From Pseudomonas helleri (lineage in GTDB: Bacteria > Pseudomonadota > Gammaproteobacteria > Pseudomonadales > Pseudomonadaceae): DNA of 64,000 nucleotides. How positions within the stretch are numbered: the stretch's first letter is position 1; the number at the start of each line of letters is the position of its first letter. A program made the translations under genes and the position numbers. The notes beneath the pieces were generated by a model. It saw only the letters and a program-made list of their open reading frames with translations, searched no databases and was not told the origin of the DNA. Positions 26,753 through 37,074 of the stretch are shown here, one piece after another. The stretch is taken from the NCBI RefSeq assembly GCF_001043025.1, contig NZ_JYLD01000006.1:1-64000 (forward strand). Reading direction: 5' to 3'.

Positions 26753-28435
26753 ATGGAAGCGACTACGTTCGAGGCCGTACCGCAGTCCGCCCGTTCAGTG
26801 GGCAGCCTGCAGCGAAAAATCGATTGGCGAGGGGCGTTTTGGGTCGCCAGCGGCGTGCCGGCGCTGGTGCTGTTCACCATCGGCGCCATTGCCGCAACAG
26901 TGGGCAAACCGGCCTGGATTGTGTGGATCGTGTCGATCCTGTTCGGGTTTATCCAGGCCTTCACTTACGCCGAAATTGCCGGGCTGTTCCCGCATAAATC
27001 CGGCGGCGCTTCGGTGTATGGCGCCGTGGCCTGGGTGCGCTACAGCAAGCTGATTGCCCCGGTGTCGGTGTGGTGCAACTGGCTGGCCTGGTCGCCGGTG
27101 CTGTCCATCGGCTCGGGGCTGGCCGCAGGTTACATCCTGACGGCGCTGTTTCCGGCCGATTCGCTGATCAACACCTGGCAACTGACCCTGCTCGATCTGG
27201 GCTGGGTCAAAAGCGGGCTGTCGTTGCGCATCAACGCCACCTTCGCCATCGGCCTGCTGATTCTGCTGACGGTGTTTGCCGTGCAGCACGGCGGCATTCT
27301 GCGCTCGGCACGCCTGACCCTGGTGCTGGGCATGACTTCGCTGATTCCGCTGCTGCTGGTCGGCGTGGTTCCGCTGTTTACCGGCGACACCCTGCAGGCC
27401 AATTTCTTCCCGCTCTACCCGCTGGCCCACGATGCGGCCGGGCAAGTGGTCGACGGCAGCTGGAACATGTCTGGCTGGACCCTGATGGCGGGCGGGCTGT
27501 TCATGGCCGCCTGGTCGACCTACGGTTTCGAAACGGCGGTGTGCTACACCCGCGAATTCAAGGACCCGAAACGCGACACCTTCAAGGCGATTTTTTACGC
27601 GGGCGTGCTGTGTATCTTCGTCTTCACCCTGGTCCCGCTGGCGTTTCAGGGCAGCCTCGGGCTGGGCCAACTGGTGACACCGGCGGTACTTGATGCCAGC
27701 GGTGCGGTGGTTACCCCGGCGGTCTACAGCGGTCTGTTGTCCCCTGCCATCTACAGCGGCATGGGCGTCGGCCAAGTGATGGCCGACAGCATCGGTGGCG
27801 GCAAGCTGGTGGCCAACATCGTGCTGATCATGCTGGTGCTCGCCACTTTGCTGGCGATCATGACCTCCATGTCAGGCTCGTCGCGCACCCTGTACCAGGC
27901 GTCGGTAGACGGCTGGCTGCCCAAATACCTGGGCCGCACCAATGAACATGGGGCGCCGACAGCGGCCATGTGGACCGACCTGGGTTTCAACCTGCTGCTG
28001 TTGTTGATGTCGGACTACGTGTTCGTGCTGGCGGCGTCCAACGTCAGCTACATCATCTTTAACTTCCTCAACCTCAATGCCGGCTGGATCCACCGCATGG
28101 ACCGCCCGGACTGGGCCCGCCCGTACAAGGCGCCCACCCTGCTGCTGGCCGCCGGTGGCGTGCTGAGTTTCGTCAACCTGGCCTGCATGGGCCTGGGCGC
28201 CGACATTTGGGGCGCGGGCACACTGCTGACCGGGCTGCTGCTGGCGCTGCTGATCCTGCCGGTGTTTTGCTTCCGCCATTACCTGCAGGACAAAGGGCGC
28301 TTCCCCGAAGCCATGCTCAACGACCTCTATATCGAGGCCGACTCGGGTCAAAAACGCGCGGGCTGGTTGCCCTACGCCACGTTGATCGCGGGTGTGCTCG
28401 TGGTCTATGGCTGCCATCAACTGGCGGTGATCTGA
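26753..28435 (+). CDS. APC-superfamily permease, probable methylated-amine importer
   Basis: A 560-residue inner-membrane protein with about 12 predicted helices, of the amino acid-polyamine-organocation superfamily. Examples are the helix after SGVPALVLFTIGAIAATV, the conserved AEIAGLFPHKSGGASVYGA and YGFETAVCYTREFKDPKRDT. It is last of the contiguous trimethylamine genes and is followed by a strong terminator. Position suggests import of trimethylamine, its N-oxide or a precursor; the known TMAO importer TmoXWV is a different (ABC) system and is absent here. The substrate is not readable from sequence. Confidence 0.8.
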   Translation: MEATTFEAVPQSARSVGSLQRKIDWRGAFWVASGVPALVLFTIGAIAATVGKPAWIVWIVSILFGFIQAFTYAEIAGLFPHKSGGASVYGAVAWVRYSKLIAPVSVWCNWLAWSPVLSIGSGLAAGYILTALFPADSLINTWQLTLLDLGWVKSGLSLRINATFAIGLLILLTVFAVQHGGILRSARLTLVLGMTSLIPLLLVGVVPLFTGDTLQANFFPLYPLAHDAAGQVVDGSWNMSGWTLMAGGLFMAAWSTYGFETAVCYTREFKDPKRDTFKAIFYAGVLCIFVFTLVPLAFQGSLGLGQLVTPAVLDASGAVVTPAVYSGLLSPAIYSGMGVGQVMADSIGGGKLVANIVLIMLVLATLLAIMTSMSGSSRTLYQASVDGWLPKYLGRTNEHGAPTAAMWTDLGFNLLLLLMSDYVFVLAASNVSYIIFNFLNLNAGWIHRMDRPDWARPYKAPTLLLAAGGVLSFVNLACMGLGADIWGAGTLLTGLLLALLILPVFCFRHYLQDKGRFPEAMLNDLYIEADSGQKRAGWLPYATLIAGVLVVYGCHQLAVI

Positions 28436-28442
28436 CGTTTAC

Positions 28443-28485
28443 GGCTGGAGCATCAGGGCACGTCCCTGATGCTCCAGCCCTTTTT
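28443..28485 (+). terminator. Rho-independent terminator after the permease
   Basis: A perfect 16-base-pair stem (GGCTGGAGCATCAGGG and its complement) with a five-base loop is followed by a run of five T. It starts eight bases after the permease stop and closes the dmm-tmm-tdm operon. An ATG within its 3' arm (28469) is therefore unlikely to start folD. Confidence 0.9.
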
Positions 28486-28510
28486 AAACCTCAAGACAAC
28501 GGTGATTCGA

Positions 28511-29419
28511 TTGACCCCTTCAGCCCAGACACACGCCCGCATCATCGACGGCAAAGCCCTGTCGGCGCAGGTTCTCGACGAGGTTCGCGAAGACGTCCGC
28601 GCCCTCGCCGCACAACAGATTTACCCGGCACTGGCGGTCCTGCTGATCGGCCAGGACCCCGCCAGCGAAGTCTACGTGCGCAACAAGTTGCTGCGCGCCA
28701 AAGACGTCGGCATCCGCTCGCTGGAGCACCGCCTGCCCGACAACGTCAGCCAGCAGCAGGTGCTGCAACTGATCCAGCGCCTCAACGCCGACCCGGGCGT
28801 GAACGGCATTCTGGTGCAACTGCCGTTACCTGCGCACATCAATGAACAAGCGGTGATCCAGGCCATTGCGCCGATCAAGGACGTAGACGGGTTTCATCGT
28901 GAAAACGTTGGCGGGCTGGTGCAAGGCGACGAGGTCCTCACACCCTGCACGCCCAGCGGTTGCATGCGCCTGCTGCACGAAACCCTCGGTGACCTGAGCG
29001 GCCTGCATGCCGTGGTGGTGGGTCGCTCCAATATTGTCGGAAAGCCCATGGCGACCTTGCTGTTGCAGGCCAATTGCAGCGTCAGTGTGGTGCATTCGCG
29101 CAGCGTCGATGCTGCGGCGCTGTGCCGTCTGGCGGATATCGTGGTCGCGGCCGTGGGCAGGCCGCAGATGATCGATGCCCGCTGGCTCAAGCCGGGCGCT
29201 GTGGTGATTGATGTCGGCATCAACCGCATCGACACCAGCAACGGGCCCCGACTGGTGGGCGACGTGGATTTTGAGAGCGCGAGTCGCGTGGCCAGCGCCA
29301 TCACCCCGGTTCCGGGCGGTGTGGGGCCGATGACCATTGCCTATCTACTGAAAAACACCCTGATCGCCAGTGAACTGCAACGCTCAGAGCGCCCGATCAG
29401 CTACCCGGCTGTCGGCTAA
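28511..29419 (+). CDS. folD: Bifunctional methylene-THF dehydrogenase/methenyl-THF cyclohydrolase, copy 1
   Basis: A FolD of about 302 residues: [14 protein letters not shown] with the catalytic lysine, QLPLPAHI, and the NADP loop [11 protein letters not shown], ending in [13 protein letters not shown]. It oxidises the methylene-tetrahydrofolate made by Tdm and Dmm to formyl-tetrahydrofolate for PurU. Start choice: the first ATG in frame (28469) lies inside a terminator stem, so a TTG at 28511 preceded by GGTG is preferred; GTG at 28502 is an alternative. Because of the terminator, it needs read-through or its own promoter. Copy 2 is at 56342-57247. Confidence 0.85.
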   Translation: MTPSAQTHARIIDGKALSAQVLDEVREDVRALAAQQIYPALAVLLIGQDPASEVYVRNKLLRAKDVGIRSLEHRLPDNVSQQQVLQLIQRLNADPGVNGILVQLPLPAHINEQAVIQAIAPIKDVDGFHRENVGGLVQGDEVLTPCTPSGCMRLLHETLGDLSGLHAVVVGRSNIVGKPMATLLLQANCSVSVVHSRSVDAAALCRLADIVVAAVGRPQMIDARWLKPGAVVIDVGINRIDTSNGPRLVGDVDFESASRVASAITPVPGGVGPMTIAYLLKNTLIASELQRSERPISYPAVG

Positions 29420-29430
29420 AACACCCATTT

Positions 29431-29569
29431 GTAGTCGCTGCCGAAGGCTGCGATCGGCGACACAGTCGTCGTAAATCAGCCAACGCGCTCATCCAGACAG
29501 ATTCGGGGGCACAGGTTTCGCGATCGCTGCGCAATCGATCGCAGCCTCGCGGTGCTCGTCAGCGACTAC
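29431..29569. repeat. REPIN, GTAGTCGCTG family
   Basis: GTAGTCGCTGCCGAAGGCTG at the left pairs with CAGCCTCGC and CGTCAGCGACTAC at the right around an unrelated middle. It occupies most of the 258-base gap before the small HTH gene. Confidence 0.75.
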
Positions 29570-29677
29570 AACCCCGTGGGAGCCGCCTCTTATCACCCCA
29601 GTCGTTTAAATAAAGGGGTTGGTGGCGAAAAGGAGTACCCTGCCGTCCGGCTTTTATTTTCCGCCCCAGGACCCTCT

Positions 29678-29956
29678 ATGTTTCCCAACGCTGAACGCTA
29701 TAACCACTCCACTGAATACGCCAACAAGCTGGTGGACCGCATCGGCCAGACCCCGGCCTGGATTGCCCAGCGCATCGGTGTCACTGAAAAACGCATGCGC
29801 TACATTCTCGCCGGTTCGCGCACGATCAAAGGCGATACCACCGAGATCCTGATGAGTTACGCCGAGCAGTTTTGTCTGGAAAGTCTGGCCGCTGAAGCCA
29901 AAGCCGCAAAAGACCGTGCTCGCTCCAAAGCCGCGACGCCCGCCAGCGACGCTTAA
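29678..29956 (+). CDS. Small helix-turn-helix protein
   Basis: A 92-residue protein with a single predicted helix-turn-helix, about residues 24-60 ([20 protein letters not shown]), and a lysine/alanine-rich C-terminal tail. No effector domain is present. The frame extends upstream to 29552, but the ATG at 29678 begins the HTH-bearing part; only a weak ribosome site is seen. Its TAA overlaps the stop codon of the convergent polB gene. It may be a small Xre-like regulator; the target is unknown. Confidence 0.6.
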   Translation: MFPNAERYNHSTEYANKLVDRIGQTPAWIAQRIGVTEKRMRYILAGSRTIKGDTTEILMSYAEQFCLESLAAEAKAAKDRARSKAATPASDA

Positions 29957-32313
29957 AACAACCCCATTTGCCCGCCCACCAGCGCGCTGAAGTCATCGTC
30001 GACAAACACCAGAATCGCATCGGCCACGGGCTGCAACTGCCGGGTCAGGTAGTGATCGTAGTCGACCTCGGCGGTGCGGTTCTCCAGCGGCTGCGGCCCC
30101 GCCACAGTAATGACGTAGCTGATATAGCCGCCATTCTGGTATTGCCGGGGTCGGCCTTGCTGGTCGTTGTATTCGTCTGCCAGCCGCGCCGCGCGCACGT
30201 GCGGCGGGACGTTGCGCTCGTAGTCGCTCAACGGCCGGCGCAAGCGTTTGCGGTAGATCAGCCATTCGTCATGCTGGCCCGCCAGGGTGCGCTGCACAAA
30301 ATCGCGCACGTAATCCTGGTACGGCTGGCGGTTGAAGATGCGCAGGTACAACGCCTGCTGAAACTGTTGCGCCAGCGGCGACCAGTCGCTGCGCACGGCT
30401 TCAAGGCCCTTGTAGACCATTTCTGCCTGCCCGTCAGGGCGCATCACCAGCCCGGCATAGCGCTTTTTACTGCCCTCTTCGGCCCCGCGAATGGTCGGCA
30501 TCAAGAATCGGCGGTAGTGCGTTTCGAATTGCAGTTCCAGCGCGCTGACCAGCCCGTACTCATCGCGGACATGGGCTTGCCACCATTGGTTGACGTGCTG
30601 CACCAGTTCACGGCCGATGCGTGCGGCATCGGCTTCGCTGTGCTCGCTGCGCAGCCAGACAAAGGTCGAATCGGTGTCACCGTAGATCACGCTGTAACCC
30701 TGCGCTTCGATCAGGGCGCGGGTCTTGAGCATGATTTCATGGCCACGCAGGGTGATTGACGAGGCCAGCCGGGTGTCGAAAAAGCGGCAGCCACTGGAGC
30801 CCAGTACCCCATAAAACGAGTTCATGATGATTTTCAGCGCTTGTGACAGCGGTGCGTTTTTCTCGCGCTTGGCCACTTCCCGGCCATTGGCTATCTGCTC
30901 GATGATCGCGGGCAAACAATGCCGGGTACGGGAGAAACGCGCGCCACGAAAGCCCGGAACCGAGTGTTCATCGTCAGGCTCTCGCAGCCCTTCGATCAGT
31001 CCCAGCGGGTCGATCAAGAACGTGCGGATGATCGATGGATACAGGCTCTTGTAGTCCAGTACCAGCACCGACTCATACAAACCGGGCTGCGACTCCATGA
31101 CAAAGCCGCCGGGGCTGGCCTGCGGCGGGTTATCGCCGAGGTTCGGGGCAACGTAGCCCTGGCGATGCATCAGCGGCATGTACAAGTGGTAGAACGCCGC
31201 CACCGAACCGCCGCTGCGGTCAGCTTCCAGCCCGGTGACCGAGGCACGCTCCAGCAAAAATGTCAGCAGCTCGGTCTTGTGGAAGATGCGCGTCACCAGC
31301 TCGCAGTCCTTGAGGTTGTAGCGCGCCAGTGCGGGCTTGTCCTCGGCAAACATGCGGTTGATTTCGTCCATGCGCTGGTAGGGGGTGCTGATGTCCTTGC
31401 CTTCACCCAACAAGGTTTGCGCGACGTTTTCCAGGCTGAACGAGGTGAACGACCATGTCGCCGAACGCAGCGATTCGATACCGTCGATGATCAAGCGCCC
31501 CGCCGCGCTGGCGAAGTAATGATTGTTGCGCGAGCCGTGCTCACGCCACTGCATTTCGCTGCCCCCACGCCCCAACAGCAACGGGATACCCAGGCGTCGG
31601 GCATGTTCGTGCAAGATGCGCATATCGAACTGCACCACGTTCCAGCCAATGATCGCGTCAGGGTCGTGCAGCGCCATCCAGTGGTTCAGGCGCAGCAACA
31701 GGTCGCCACGGGTGGCGCAAAACTCGAGGTCGAAATCCACCGGGGTGTCGGCGTCCGTCGCCTTGCCCAGCATGTACACCTGGCGCTGACCACAACCTTC
31801 GAGGGCAATCGAATACAGGTCGCCCTGGGCGCTGGTTTCAATGTCCAGCGAGACCAGTTTTAAACGCGGTCGGTAGTCCGGGTGCGGTTTCATCCGCGTA
31901 TCCAGCAGCGGGCCATCCGTTTGGGGCTGGCCGCTAAAACTCACCGGGGCGGTGATAAAACGCTCCATCAAAAAGCGTTCAGGTGGCCGAATATCGGCCT
32001 CGAACACCTCAACCCCGGCGCGGCGCAGGCGCTGGGCGATGTCGATCAATTGCCCATGCTGCTGGCTGTAAAGGCCCAGCACCGGCCGCGAGTGGAAGTC
32101 GCGCAGGGCCAGCTCACGCAACTCAATATTGCGCTCATCCTGCACCAGCGCTTCGACCTGGCCACGTTGCGCCTGCGGCATAAACGCGACAGACGTCTGC
32201 ACCGGCAGGCGCACGTGCTGCGGCCCGTCATCGGTGGCCAGCCAGAACTCCACTTCAACCCCTGACGGCGTATCGCGCCAATGCCGGGTCAGTACAAAGC
32301 CATGTCTCAGCAC
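29953..32313 (-). CDS. polB: DNA polymerase II (family B)
   Basis: A family B polymerase of 786 residues used in SOS-linked translesion synthesis and repair. The N-terminal [14 protein letters not shown] matches E. coli Pol II. The 3'-5' exonuclease DIET motif lies near residue 157, with [10 protein letters not shown] further on. Polymerase motifs are [25 protein letters not shown] and YGDTDSTFV, and KKRYAGLV follows. The start is a GTG giving the same spacing to GFVLTRHW as in E. coli; AAGG overlaps the stop of the upstream lipoprotein gene. An ATG at 32343 would overlap that gene and is less likely. No clear LexA box was found upstream. Confidence 0.92.
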   Translation of the reverse strand: MLRHGFVLTRHWRDTPSGVEVEFWLATDDGPQHVRLPVQTSVAFMPQAQRGQVEALVQDERNIELRELALRDFHSRPVLGLYSQQHGQLIDIAQRLRRAGVEVFEADIRPPERFLMERFITAPVSFSGQPQTDGPLLDTRMKPHPDYRPRLKLVSLDIETSAQGDLYSIALEGCGQRQVYMLGKATDADTPVDFDLEFCATRGDLLLRLNHWMALHDPDAIIGWNVVQFDMRILHEHARRLGIPLLLGRGGSEMQWREHGSRNNHYFASAAGRLIIDGIESLRSATWSFTSFSLENVAQTLLGEGKDISTPYQRMDEINRMFAEDKPALARYNLKDCELVTRIFHKTELLTFLLERASVTGLEADRSGGSVAAFYHLYMPLMHRQGYVAPNLGDNPPQASPGGFVMESQPGLYESVLVLDYKSLYPSIIRTFLIDPLGLIEGLREPDDEHSVPGFRGARFSRTRHCLPAIIEQIANGREVAKREKNAPLSQALKIIMNSFYGVLGSSGCRFFDTRLASSITLRGHEIMLKTRALIEAQGYSVIYGDTDSTFVWLRSEHSEADAARIGRELVQHVNQWWQAHVRDEYGLVSALELQFETHYRRFLMPTIRGAEEGSKKRYAGLVMRPDGQAEMVYKGLEAVRSDWSPLAQQFQQALYLRIFNRQPYQDYVRDFVQRTLAGQHDEWLIYRKRLRRPLSDYERNVPPHVRAARLADEYNDQQGRPRQYQNGGYISYVITVAGPQPLENRTAEVDYDHYLTRQLQPVADAILVFVDDDFSALVGGQMGLF

Positions 32314-32326
32314 AACAAGGTGCGCC

Positions 32327-32680
32327 TTACAAACACGTGGCAACCATGGCCAAACGGCGCAACGCAGCGCTGTCGTTTGGCTGCTTGGCGTAATAGCTCA
32401 AGGCGGTGCCGGTGCCCTGCGGCTGCAGGTCGACAAACGATTCGGCGCCACGGGTATAGACCGTCAAACGACCGGATTTGTCTTTGTCGATATAGGCACT
32501 GGCATCCACCCCGAACACACCCTCGTCTTCCCAGGTGAACTTGATGCACTCGGCCACCTTCGGCGTCTCTTTGTCAGAGATCAGGGCCCGCGTGGGGGCC
32601 TGGTTGCGGGCTTCATTCATCGCCGGTGAGACACACCCCGCCAGCAAGGCCAGGCCTACAGCGCCAATCAGCATTCGCAT
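32327..32680 (-). CDS. Predicted outer-membrane lipoprotein of unknown function
   Basis: A protein of 117 residues with a short lipoprotein signal peptide ([16 protein letters not shown], lipidated Cys16). The mature part has two cysteines (VAECIKF and a C-terminal TCL) that could form a disulfide, and a predicted beta-rich middle ([16 protein letters not shown]). The start ATG has GAGGGG upstream. It ends 13 bases before polB and may be co-transcribed with it, though no functional link is evident. The fold is not recognised. Confidence 0.7.
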   Translation of the reverse strand: MRMLIGAVGLALLAGCVSPAMNEARNQAPTRALISDKETPKVAECIKFTWEDEGVFGVDASAYIDKDKSGRLTVYTRGAESFVDLQPQGTGTALSYYAKQPNDSAALRRLAMVATCL

Positions 32681-32975
32681 TGAATATCCCCTCAAAAAAA
32701 GTCGCCCACGATAGCACGCGGGTACAACGGATTCATTGACTGACAGCCACACCACAACACATACGATGACTTGATAGCACTTTTTAAAACTGTGCGTTTC
32801 TCAACGGACTTACGCTGACGTAAAAATGGCGGCCCGCTTATAGAAATCACCGTTTCCGGGGATTTTTATAACTGATTGGTTTGATTGAGGCATTGCGAGG
32901 TGAAAACTCAAGTCATATGATGTCTGTCAACTTGATTCGCCCAGCCCTGACTCTAATTCTAATAAGGACCATGCC

Positions 32976-34325
32976 ATGACTGCCGAACACCCTCATCACG
33001 CCAGCAAAACGCCCGTGGTCACCAGCCTCCAGGTCATTCCGGTGGCTGGCCACGACAGCATGTTGCTTAACCTCAGCGGTGCCCACGGGCCTTTCTTTAC
33101 CCGCAACATCGTGATCCTCAAGGACAGCAGTGGCAATGTCGGCGTGGGTGAGGTGCCGGGCGGTGAACGCATCCGGGAAACCCTGGAGGACGCCCGCAGC
33201 CTGGTGGTCGGCCAGGCCATCGGCAACTACCAGCGGGTGCTCAACAGCATGCGCAGCACCTTCGCTGCCCGTGATGCCGGTGGCCGTGGCCTGCAAACCT
33301 TTGACCTGCGCATCACCATTCACGCCGTGACGGCCATGGAGTCTGCCCTGCTCGATCTGCTTGGCCAGTTCCTTGAGGTGCCGGTGGCGGCCTTGCTCGG
33401 CGAAGGCCAGCAGCGGGATGCAGTGAAGATGCTCGGCTACCTGTTTTACATCGGCGACCGCCAGCAAACCGATCTGGGATACCGCACTGAAGACAGCGCC
33501 GATGACTGGTTCCGCCTGCGCAATGAACACGCCATGACCCCCGAAGCCGTGGTGCGACTGGCTGAAGCCGCGCAGGCCAAATATGGCTTTAACGACTTCA
33601 AGCTCAAGGGTGGCGTGCTGCGCGGCGCTGAAGAAATCGAAGCCGTAACCGCCCTGGCCGAACGCTTCCCCAACGCGCGTATCACCCTTGACCCCAACGG
33701 CGCGTGGTCGCTCAAGGAGGCCATCGCCTTGTGCCGCGACCAGCATAAAGTGCTGGCATACGCCGAAGACCCGTGTGGCGCCGAAAACGGCTATTCCGGG
33801 CGCGAAGTGATGGCCGAGTTCCGCCGCGCCACCGGCCTGCCGACCGCCACCAACATGATCGCCACCGACTGGCGCGAAATGGGCCATGCGATCCAGTTGC
33901 AATCGGTCGACATCCCGCTGGCCGACCCGCATTTCTGGACCATGCAAGGCTCGGTGCGGGTCGCGCAAATGTGCCACGAATGGGGCCTGACCTGGGGCTC
34001 GCACTCCAACAACCACTTTGATATTTCACTGGCCATGTTCACCCAGGTCGCTGCTGCCGCGCCCGGCGAAATCACCGCTATTGATACCCACTGGATCTGG
34101 CAGGACGGCCAGCACCTGACCCGCGACCCGCTGCAAATCATTGACGGGGAGATTCAGGTGCCGGCCAGACCCGGCCTGGGCGTGGACATCGACATGGACG
34201 CCGTCGCCAAGGCCCACGAGCTGTACAAAGGCATGGGCCTCGGCGCACGGGACGACAGCATCGCCATGCAATACATGATTCCCGGCTGGAAATTCGATAA
34301 CAAAAAACCGTGTCTGGTGCGCTGA
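32976..34325 (+). CDS. gudD: D-glucarate dehydratase
   Basis: A 449-residue enolase-superfamily dehydratase converting D-glucarate to 5-keto-4-deoxyglucarate. Visible are the KxK base pair in DFKLKGGVL, metal ligands in [17 protein letters not shown] and NMIATDW, and the second catalytic histidine in SHSNNHFD. The N-terminal block [17 protein letters not shown] is typical of GudD. AAGGA precedes the ATG. It is followed 40 bases on by an aldehyde dehydrogenase for a later step. The intermediate dehydratase (kdgD) is not in the window. Confidence 0.92.
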   Translation: MTAEHPHHASKTPVVTSLQVIPVAGHDSMLLNLSGAHGPFFTRNIVILKDSSGNVGVGEVPGGERIRETLEDARSLVVGQAIGNYQRVLNSMRSTFAARDAGGRGLQTFDLRITIHAVTAMESALLDLLGQFLEVPVAALLGEGQQRDAVKMLGYLFYIGDRQQTDLGYRTEDSADDWFRLRNEHAMTPEAVVRLAEAAQAKYGFNDFKLKGGVLRGAEEIEAVTALAERFPNARITLDPNGAWSLKEAIALCRDQHKVLAYAEDPCGAENGYSGREVMAEFRRATGLPTATNMIATDWREMGHAIQLQSVDIPLADPHFWTMQGSVRVAQMCHEWGLTWGSHSNNHFDISLAMFTQVAAAAPGEITAIDTHWIWQDGQHLTRDPLQIIDGEIQVPARPGLGVDIDMDAVAKAHELYKGMGLGARDDSIAMQYMIPGWKFDNKKPCLVR

Positions 34326-34365
34326 GCCGCGCTGCCCGCACGCCTAATGAGTAAGGATTGAACAC

Positions 34366-35949
34366 ATGTCGACAGTTACAGGCCACAACTTTATCGCCGG
34401 TCGCCGCAGCGCCGCAGGCACCACCCTCCTTCAAAGCCTTGATGCGACCACGGGCGAAGCCCTGCCCTATCACTTTTATCAAGCCACCGCCGAAGAAGTC
34501 GACCTCGCCGCCCAGGCCGCCGATGAAGCCTTTGCGAGCTTCCGCCAACTGAGCCCCGAGCGCCGCGCCGAGTTCCTCGACGCCGTCGCCGATGAAATCG
34601 ACCAGTTGGGTGACGATTTTGTCGCGCTGGTCTGCCGTGAAACTGCGCTGCCGGCCGGGCGCATTCAAGGGGAGCGTGGACGCACCAGCGGGCAGATGCG
34701 CCTGTTTGCCAAGGTTTTGCGGCGTGGTGACTTTTTAGGCGCACGCATTGATTTGCCGCTGCCGGATCGCAAGCCGCTGCCCCGCGTAGACCTGCGCCAA
34801 TACCGGATTGGTGTAGGGCCGATTGCGGTGTTCGGCGCGAGCAACTTTCCGCTGGCGTTTTCAACGGCAGGTGGCGATACCGCCGCGGCCTTTGCCGCAG
34901 GCTGCCCGGTAGTGTTCAAGGCCCACAGCGGGCACATGGCGACGGCAGATCAGGTCGGCGGCGCGATTATCCGCGCCGCCGAAAAAACCGGCATGCCCAA
35001 AGGCGTGTTCAACATGATTTTTGGCGCAGGCGTCGGCGAGCCGCTGGTCAAGCACCCGGCTATCCAGGCCGTGGGCTTTACCGGATCGCTGCATGGCGGC
35101 AATGCCCTGAGCAAAATGGCCGCCGAGCGCGAGCAGCCGATCCCGGTGTTTGCCGAGATGTCGAGCATCAACCCGGTCATCCTCCTGCCTCAAGCCCTGG
35201 CAGCACGCGCGGCCAGCATCGCCAAAGACCTGGCCGCATCGGTGACCTTGGGCGGCGGCCAGTTCTGCACCAATCCGGGCTTGGTCATCGGCGTGCGCTC
35301 GCCTGAGTTCACCGGGTTTGTGCAACAACTGACCCAATACATGAGCGAACAGGCGCCGCACACCTTGCTCAATGCCGGGGGCCTGCGCAATTACGCCAAG
35401 GGCATCGAGCAGTTGCTCAACCACGCGGGCATCAGCCATCTGGCGGGGCACGCACAGAGCGGCACGCAAGCGCAGCCACAACTGTTCAAGGCCGATGTCA
35501 GCCTGCTGCTGAACAAGGACCCGCTGCTGCAAGAAGAAGTGTTTGGCCCGGCGACCTTGATCATCGAAGTGGCTGATGACGCGCAGCTAAAAGCTGCCTT
35601 GCTAGCCTTGCGCGGGCAACTGACTGCCACCCTGATTGGCGAACCGGGCGACCTGCAACACTATCAGTGGCTGGTACCGATCCTTGAACAAAAGGTCGGG
35701 CGTATTCTGGTCAACGGCTACCCGACCGGCGTCGAAGTGTGCGATGCCATGGTCCACGGCGGCCCTTACCCGGCCACTTCGGATGCTCGCGGTACGTCGG
35801 TGGGTTCGCTGGCGATTGATCGCTTCCTGCGCCCGGTGTGCTACCAGAACTACCCCGACGCCCTGCTTCCCGCAGCGTTGCAAAACAGCAACCCGCTGGG
35901 CTTGCAGCGCTTGGTCAATGGCGAGTGGAGTGCGCGAGTGATCGATTAA
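34366..35949 (+). CDS. Alpha-ketoglutaric semialdehyde (2,5-dioxovalerate) dehydrogenase
   Basis: A 527-residue aldehyde dehydrogenase of the ketoglutaric-semialdehyde group, longer than the usual 480-500. It has GASNFPLAFSTAGGDTAAA for the cofactor site, the catalytic glutamate in FAEMSSINP, and the nucleophilic cysteine in GGQFCTNPG. It makes 2-oxoglutarate from the end product of glucarate breakdown, which fits its place after gudD. AAGGA lies upstream of the ATG. A REPIN ends the unit. Confidence 0.88.
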   Translation: MSTVTGHNFIAGRRSAAGTTLLQSLDATTGEALPYHFYQATAEEVDLAAQAADEAFASFRQLSPERRAEFLDAVADEIDQLGDDFVALVCRETALPAGRIQGERGRTSGQMRLFAKVLRRGDFLGARIDLPLPDRKPLPRVDLRQYRIGVGPIAVFGASNFPLAFSTAGGDTAAAFAAGCPVVFKAHSGHMATADQVGGAIIRAAEKTGMPKGVFNMIFGAGVGEPLVKHPAIQAVGFTGSLHGGNALSKMAAEREQPIPVFAEMSSINPVILLPQALAARAASIAKDLAASVTLGGGQFCTNPGLVIGVRSPEFTGFVQQLTQYMSEQAPHTLLNAGGLRNYAKGIEQLLNHAGISHLAGHAQSGTQAQPQLFKADVSLLLNKDPLLQEEVFGPATLIIEVADDAQLKAALLALRGQLTATLIGEPGDLQHYQWLVPILEQKVGRILVNGYPTGVEVCDAMVHGGPYPATSDARGTSVGSLAIDRFLRPVCYQNYPDALLPAALQNSNPLGLQRLVNGEWSARVID

Positions 35950-35963
35950 AAGATCGTCACTCT

Positions 35964-36028
35964 GTAGGAGCGAGCTTGCCTCGCGATCTTTTGATCTTTC
36001 AAAGATCGCGAGGCAAGCTCGCTCCTAC
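35964..36028. repeat. REPIN, GTAGGAGCGAGC family, nearly perfect palindrome
   Basis: GTAGGAGCGAGCTTGCCTCG and AAGATCGCGAGGCAAGCTCG pair along almost their whole length with only a few unpaired central bases. It lies right after the aldehyde dehydrogenase stop and could act as a hairpin terminator. Confidence 0.9.
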
Positions 36029-36057
36029 AGTTTTGATGTACATGCCAAATTTCAGGC

Positions 36058-36097
36058 AAAAAAAAGCCCAAGTAGCTGATGGAAACTTGGGGCTTAA
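36058..36097 (-). terminator. Terminator of the GntR/MFS/amidohydrolase side
   Basis: Read on the minus strand, AGCCCCAAGT and ACTTGGGCT form a stem with one bulge, followed by a run of T. It lies about 115 bases beyond the amidohydrolase stop. Confidence 0.65.
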
Positions 36098-36212
36098 AAA
36101 TGCATAAACCGTGGTAGGTGAACGCAGGGCGATAATACCCCAGTGTTACGACAGGTAACAAGAAATTTTGCGCGATTTTTCTACGGACGGTACTGACCCA
36201 AATCAATAAACG

Positions 36213-37055
36213 CTACTCGAACCCGAACAATGCCCGTGGCGCCTCGACCAGCAGTGCATGCCTGACCTCGGCCGAGCACTCCAGTGCGTCCAGCTGTTGG
36301 ACCACCGAGGTGTAGCTGACACGCTCTTCGTGTTGCGTATGCGGCCAGTCGCTGCCCCACACCAACCGCTCTGGACCCAGGCTTTGCTGCAACAGGCACA
36401 ACGCCGCCCTGGCGAAATCGAGGTTCTGCTGCTCAGTCCCGGCCAGTCGATAAATGCCCGAGACTTTCATCCACACCTGCCCGCCCTGCCCCAGCTCAAG
36501 CATCTGGCGAAAGCCCGGCTGTTCTAGCCCCAAACGCGCATCCGGGCGACCGAAGTGATCGATGACCACCTTGATCCCGAATGGCTTGAGTTGCCGGAGC
36601 AAACCCGGCAGGTCTTCAACCTGACGGTGCAGTTCGATGTGCCAGCCTAACGCCGCGATATTCCCCAGGAATGCCTTCCAGACCGGCTGGTTAAAATCAG
36701 GCAATGCACAGCCCATCAAGTTCAAGCGTGCGCCCACCACGCCCTGGCCAGCCAGTTCACGCATCTGCGCCCGTTCAGTGCCGGGGTCCAGCACCACAAC
36801 CCCGCGCAACTGTTGCGGTGCTTGCTTGAGCGCCGCCAGCAGGTAGCGGTTGTCAGTGCCGAGAAAACTCGGCTGCACCAGCACGCCATGACTAAAGCCA
36901 TTGGTCTGCAATTGGCTCTGGTACTGCGCCAGAGTGGCGTCGTAGCCCGGGGTATAGCGCCGTGCGGCCGCCAGACTCAGTTCGCGACTGAACACATGAG
37001 CGTGGGAGTCAATGCCGCTAATCGGCGTAAAGCGGGTATCAGGCATGTCGTTCAT
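36213..37055 (-). CDS. Amidohydrolase-family hydrolase (2-pyrone-4,6-dicarboxylate hydrolase-like)
   Basis: A 280-residue TIM-barrel hydrolase. The HxH pair in IDSHAHVFS, LHRQ, the histidine in VIDHFGRPD and the catalytic aspartate in VWGSDWPHT follow the pattern of the LigI-type branch that opens lactone rings of dicarboxylates. The ribosome site before the ATG is weak, and the gene begins 19 bases after the MFS transporter gene, so it is probably translated from the same message. A lactone of an aldaric acid would fit the neighbouring glucarate genes, but this is inference. Confidence 0.75.
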   Translation of the reverse strand: MNDMPDTRFTPISGIDSHAHVFSRELSLAAARRYTPGYDATLAQYQSQLQTNGFSHGVLVQPSFLGTDNRYLLAALKQAPQQLRGVVVLDPGTERAQMRELAGQGVVGARLNLMGCALPDFNQPVWKAFLGNIAALGWHIELHRQVEDLPGLLRQLKPFGIKVVIDHFGRPDARLGLEQPGFRQMLELGQGGQVWMKVSGIYRLAGTEQQNLDFARAALCLLQQSLGPERLVWGSDWPHTQHEERVSYTSVVQQLDALECSAEVRHALLVEAPRALFGFE

Positions 37056-37074
37056 CTATCAAAAGTAATGGGTA

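Noticed and set aside
28469..28510. ATG at 28469 as start of folD copy 1
   Set aside because: It lies in the 3' arm of a strong terminator hairpin and has no independent ribosome site.
35964..36028. Palindromic repeats considered as CRISPR units
   Set aside because: They occur singly at scattered sites as inverted REP pairs, without regular spacers or cas genes.
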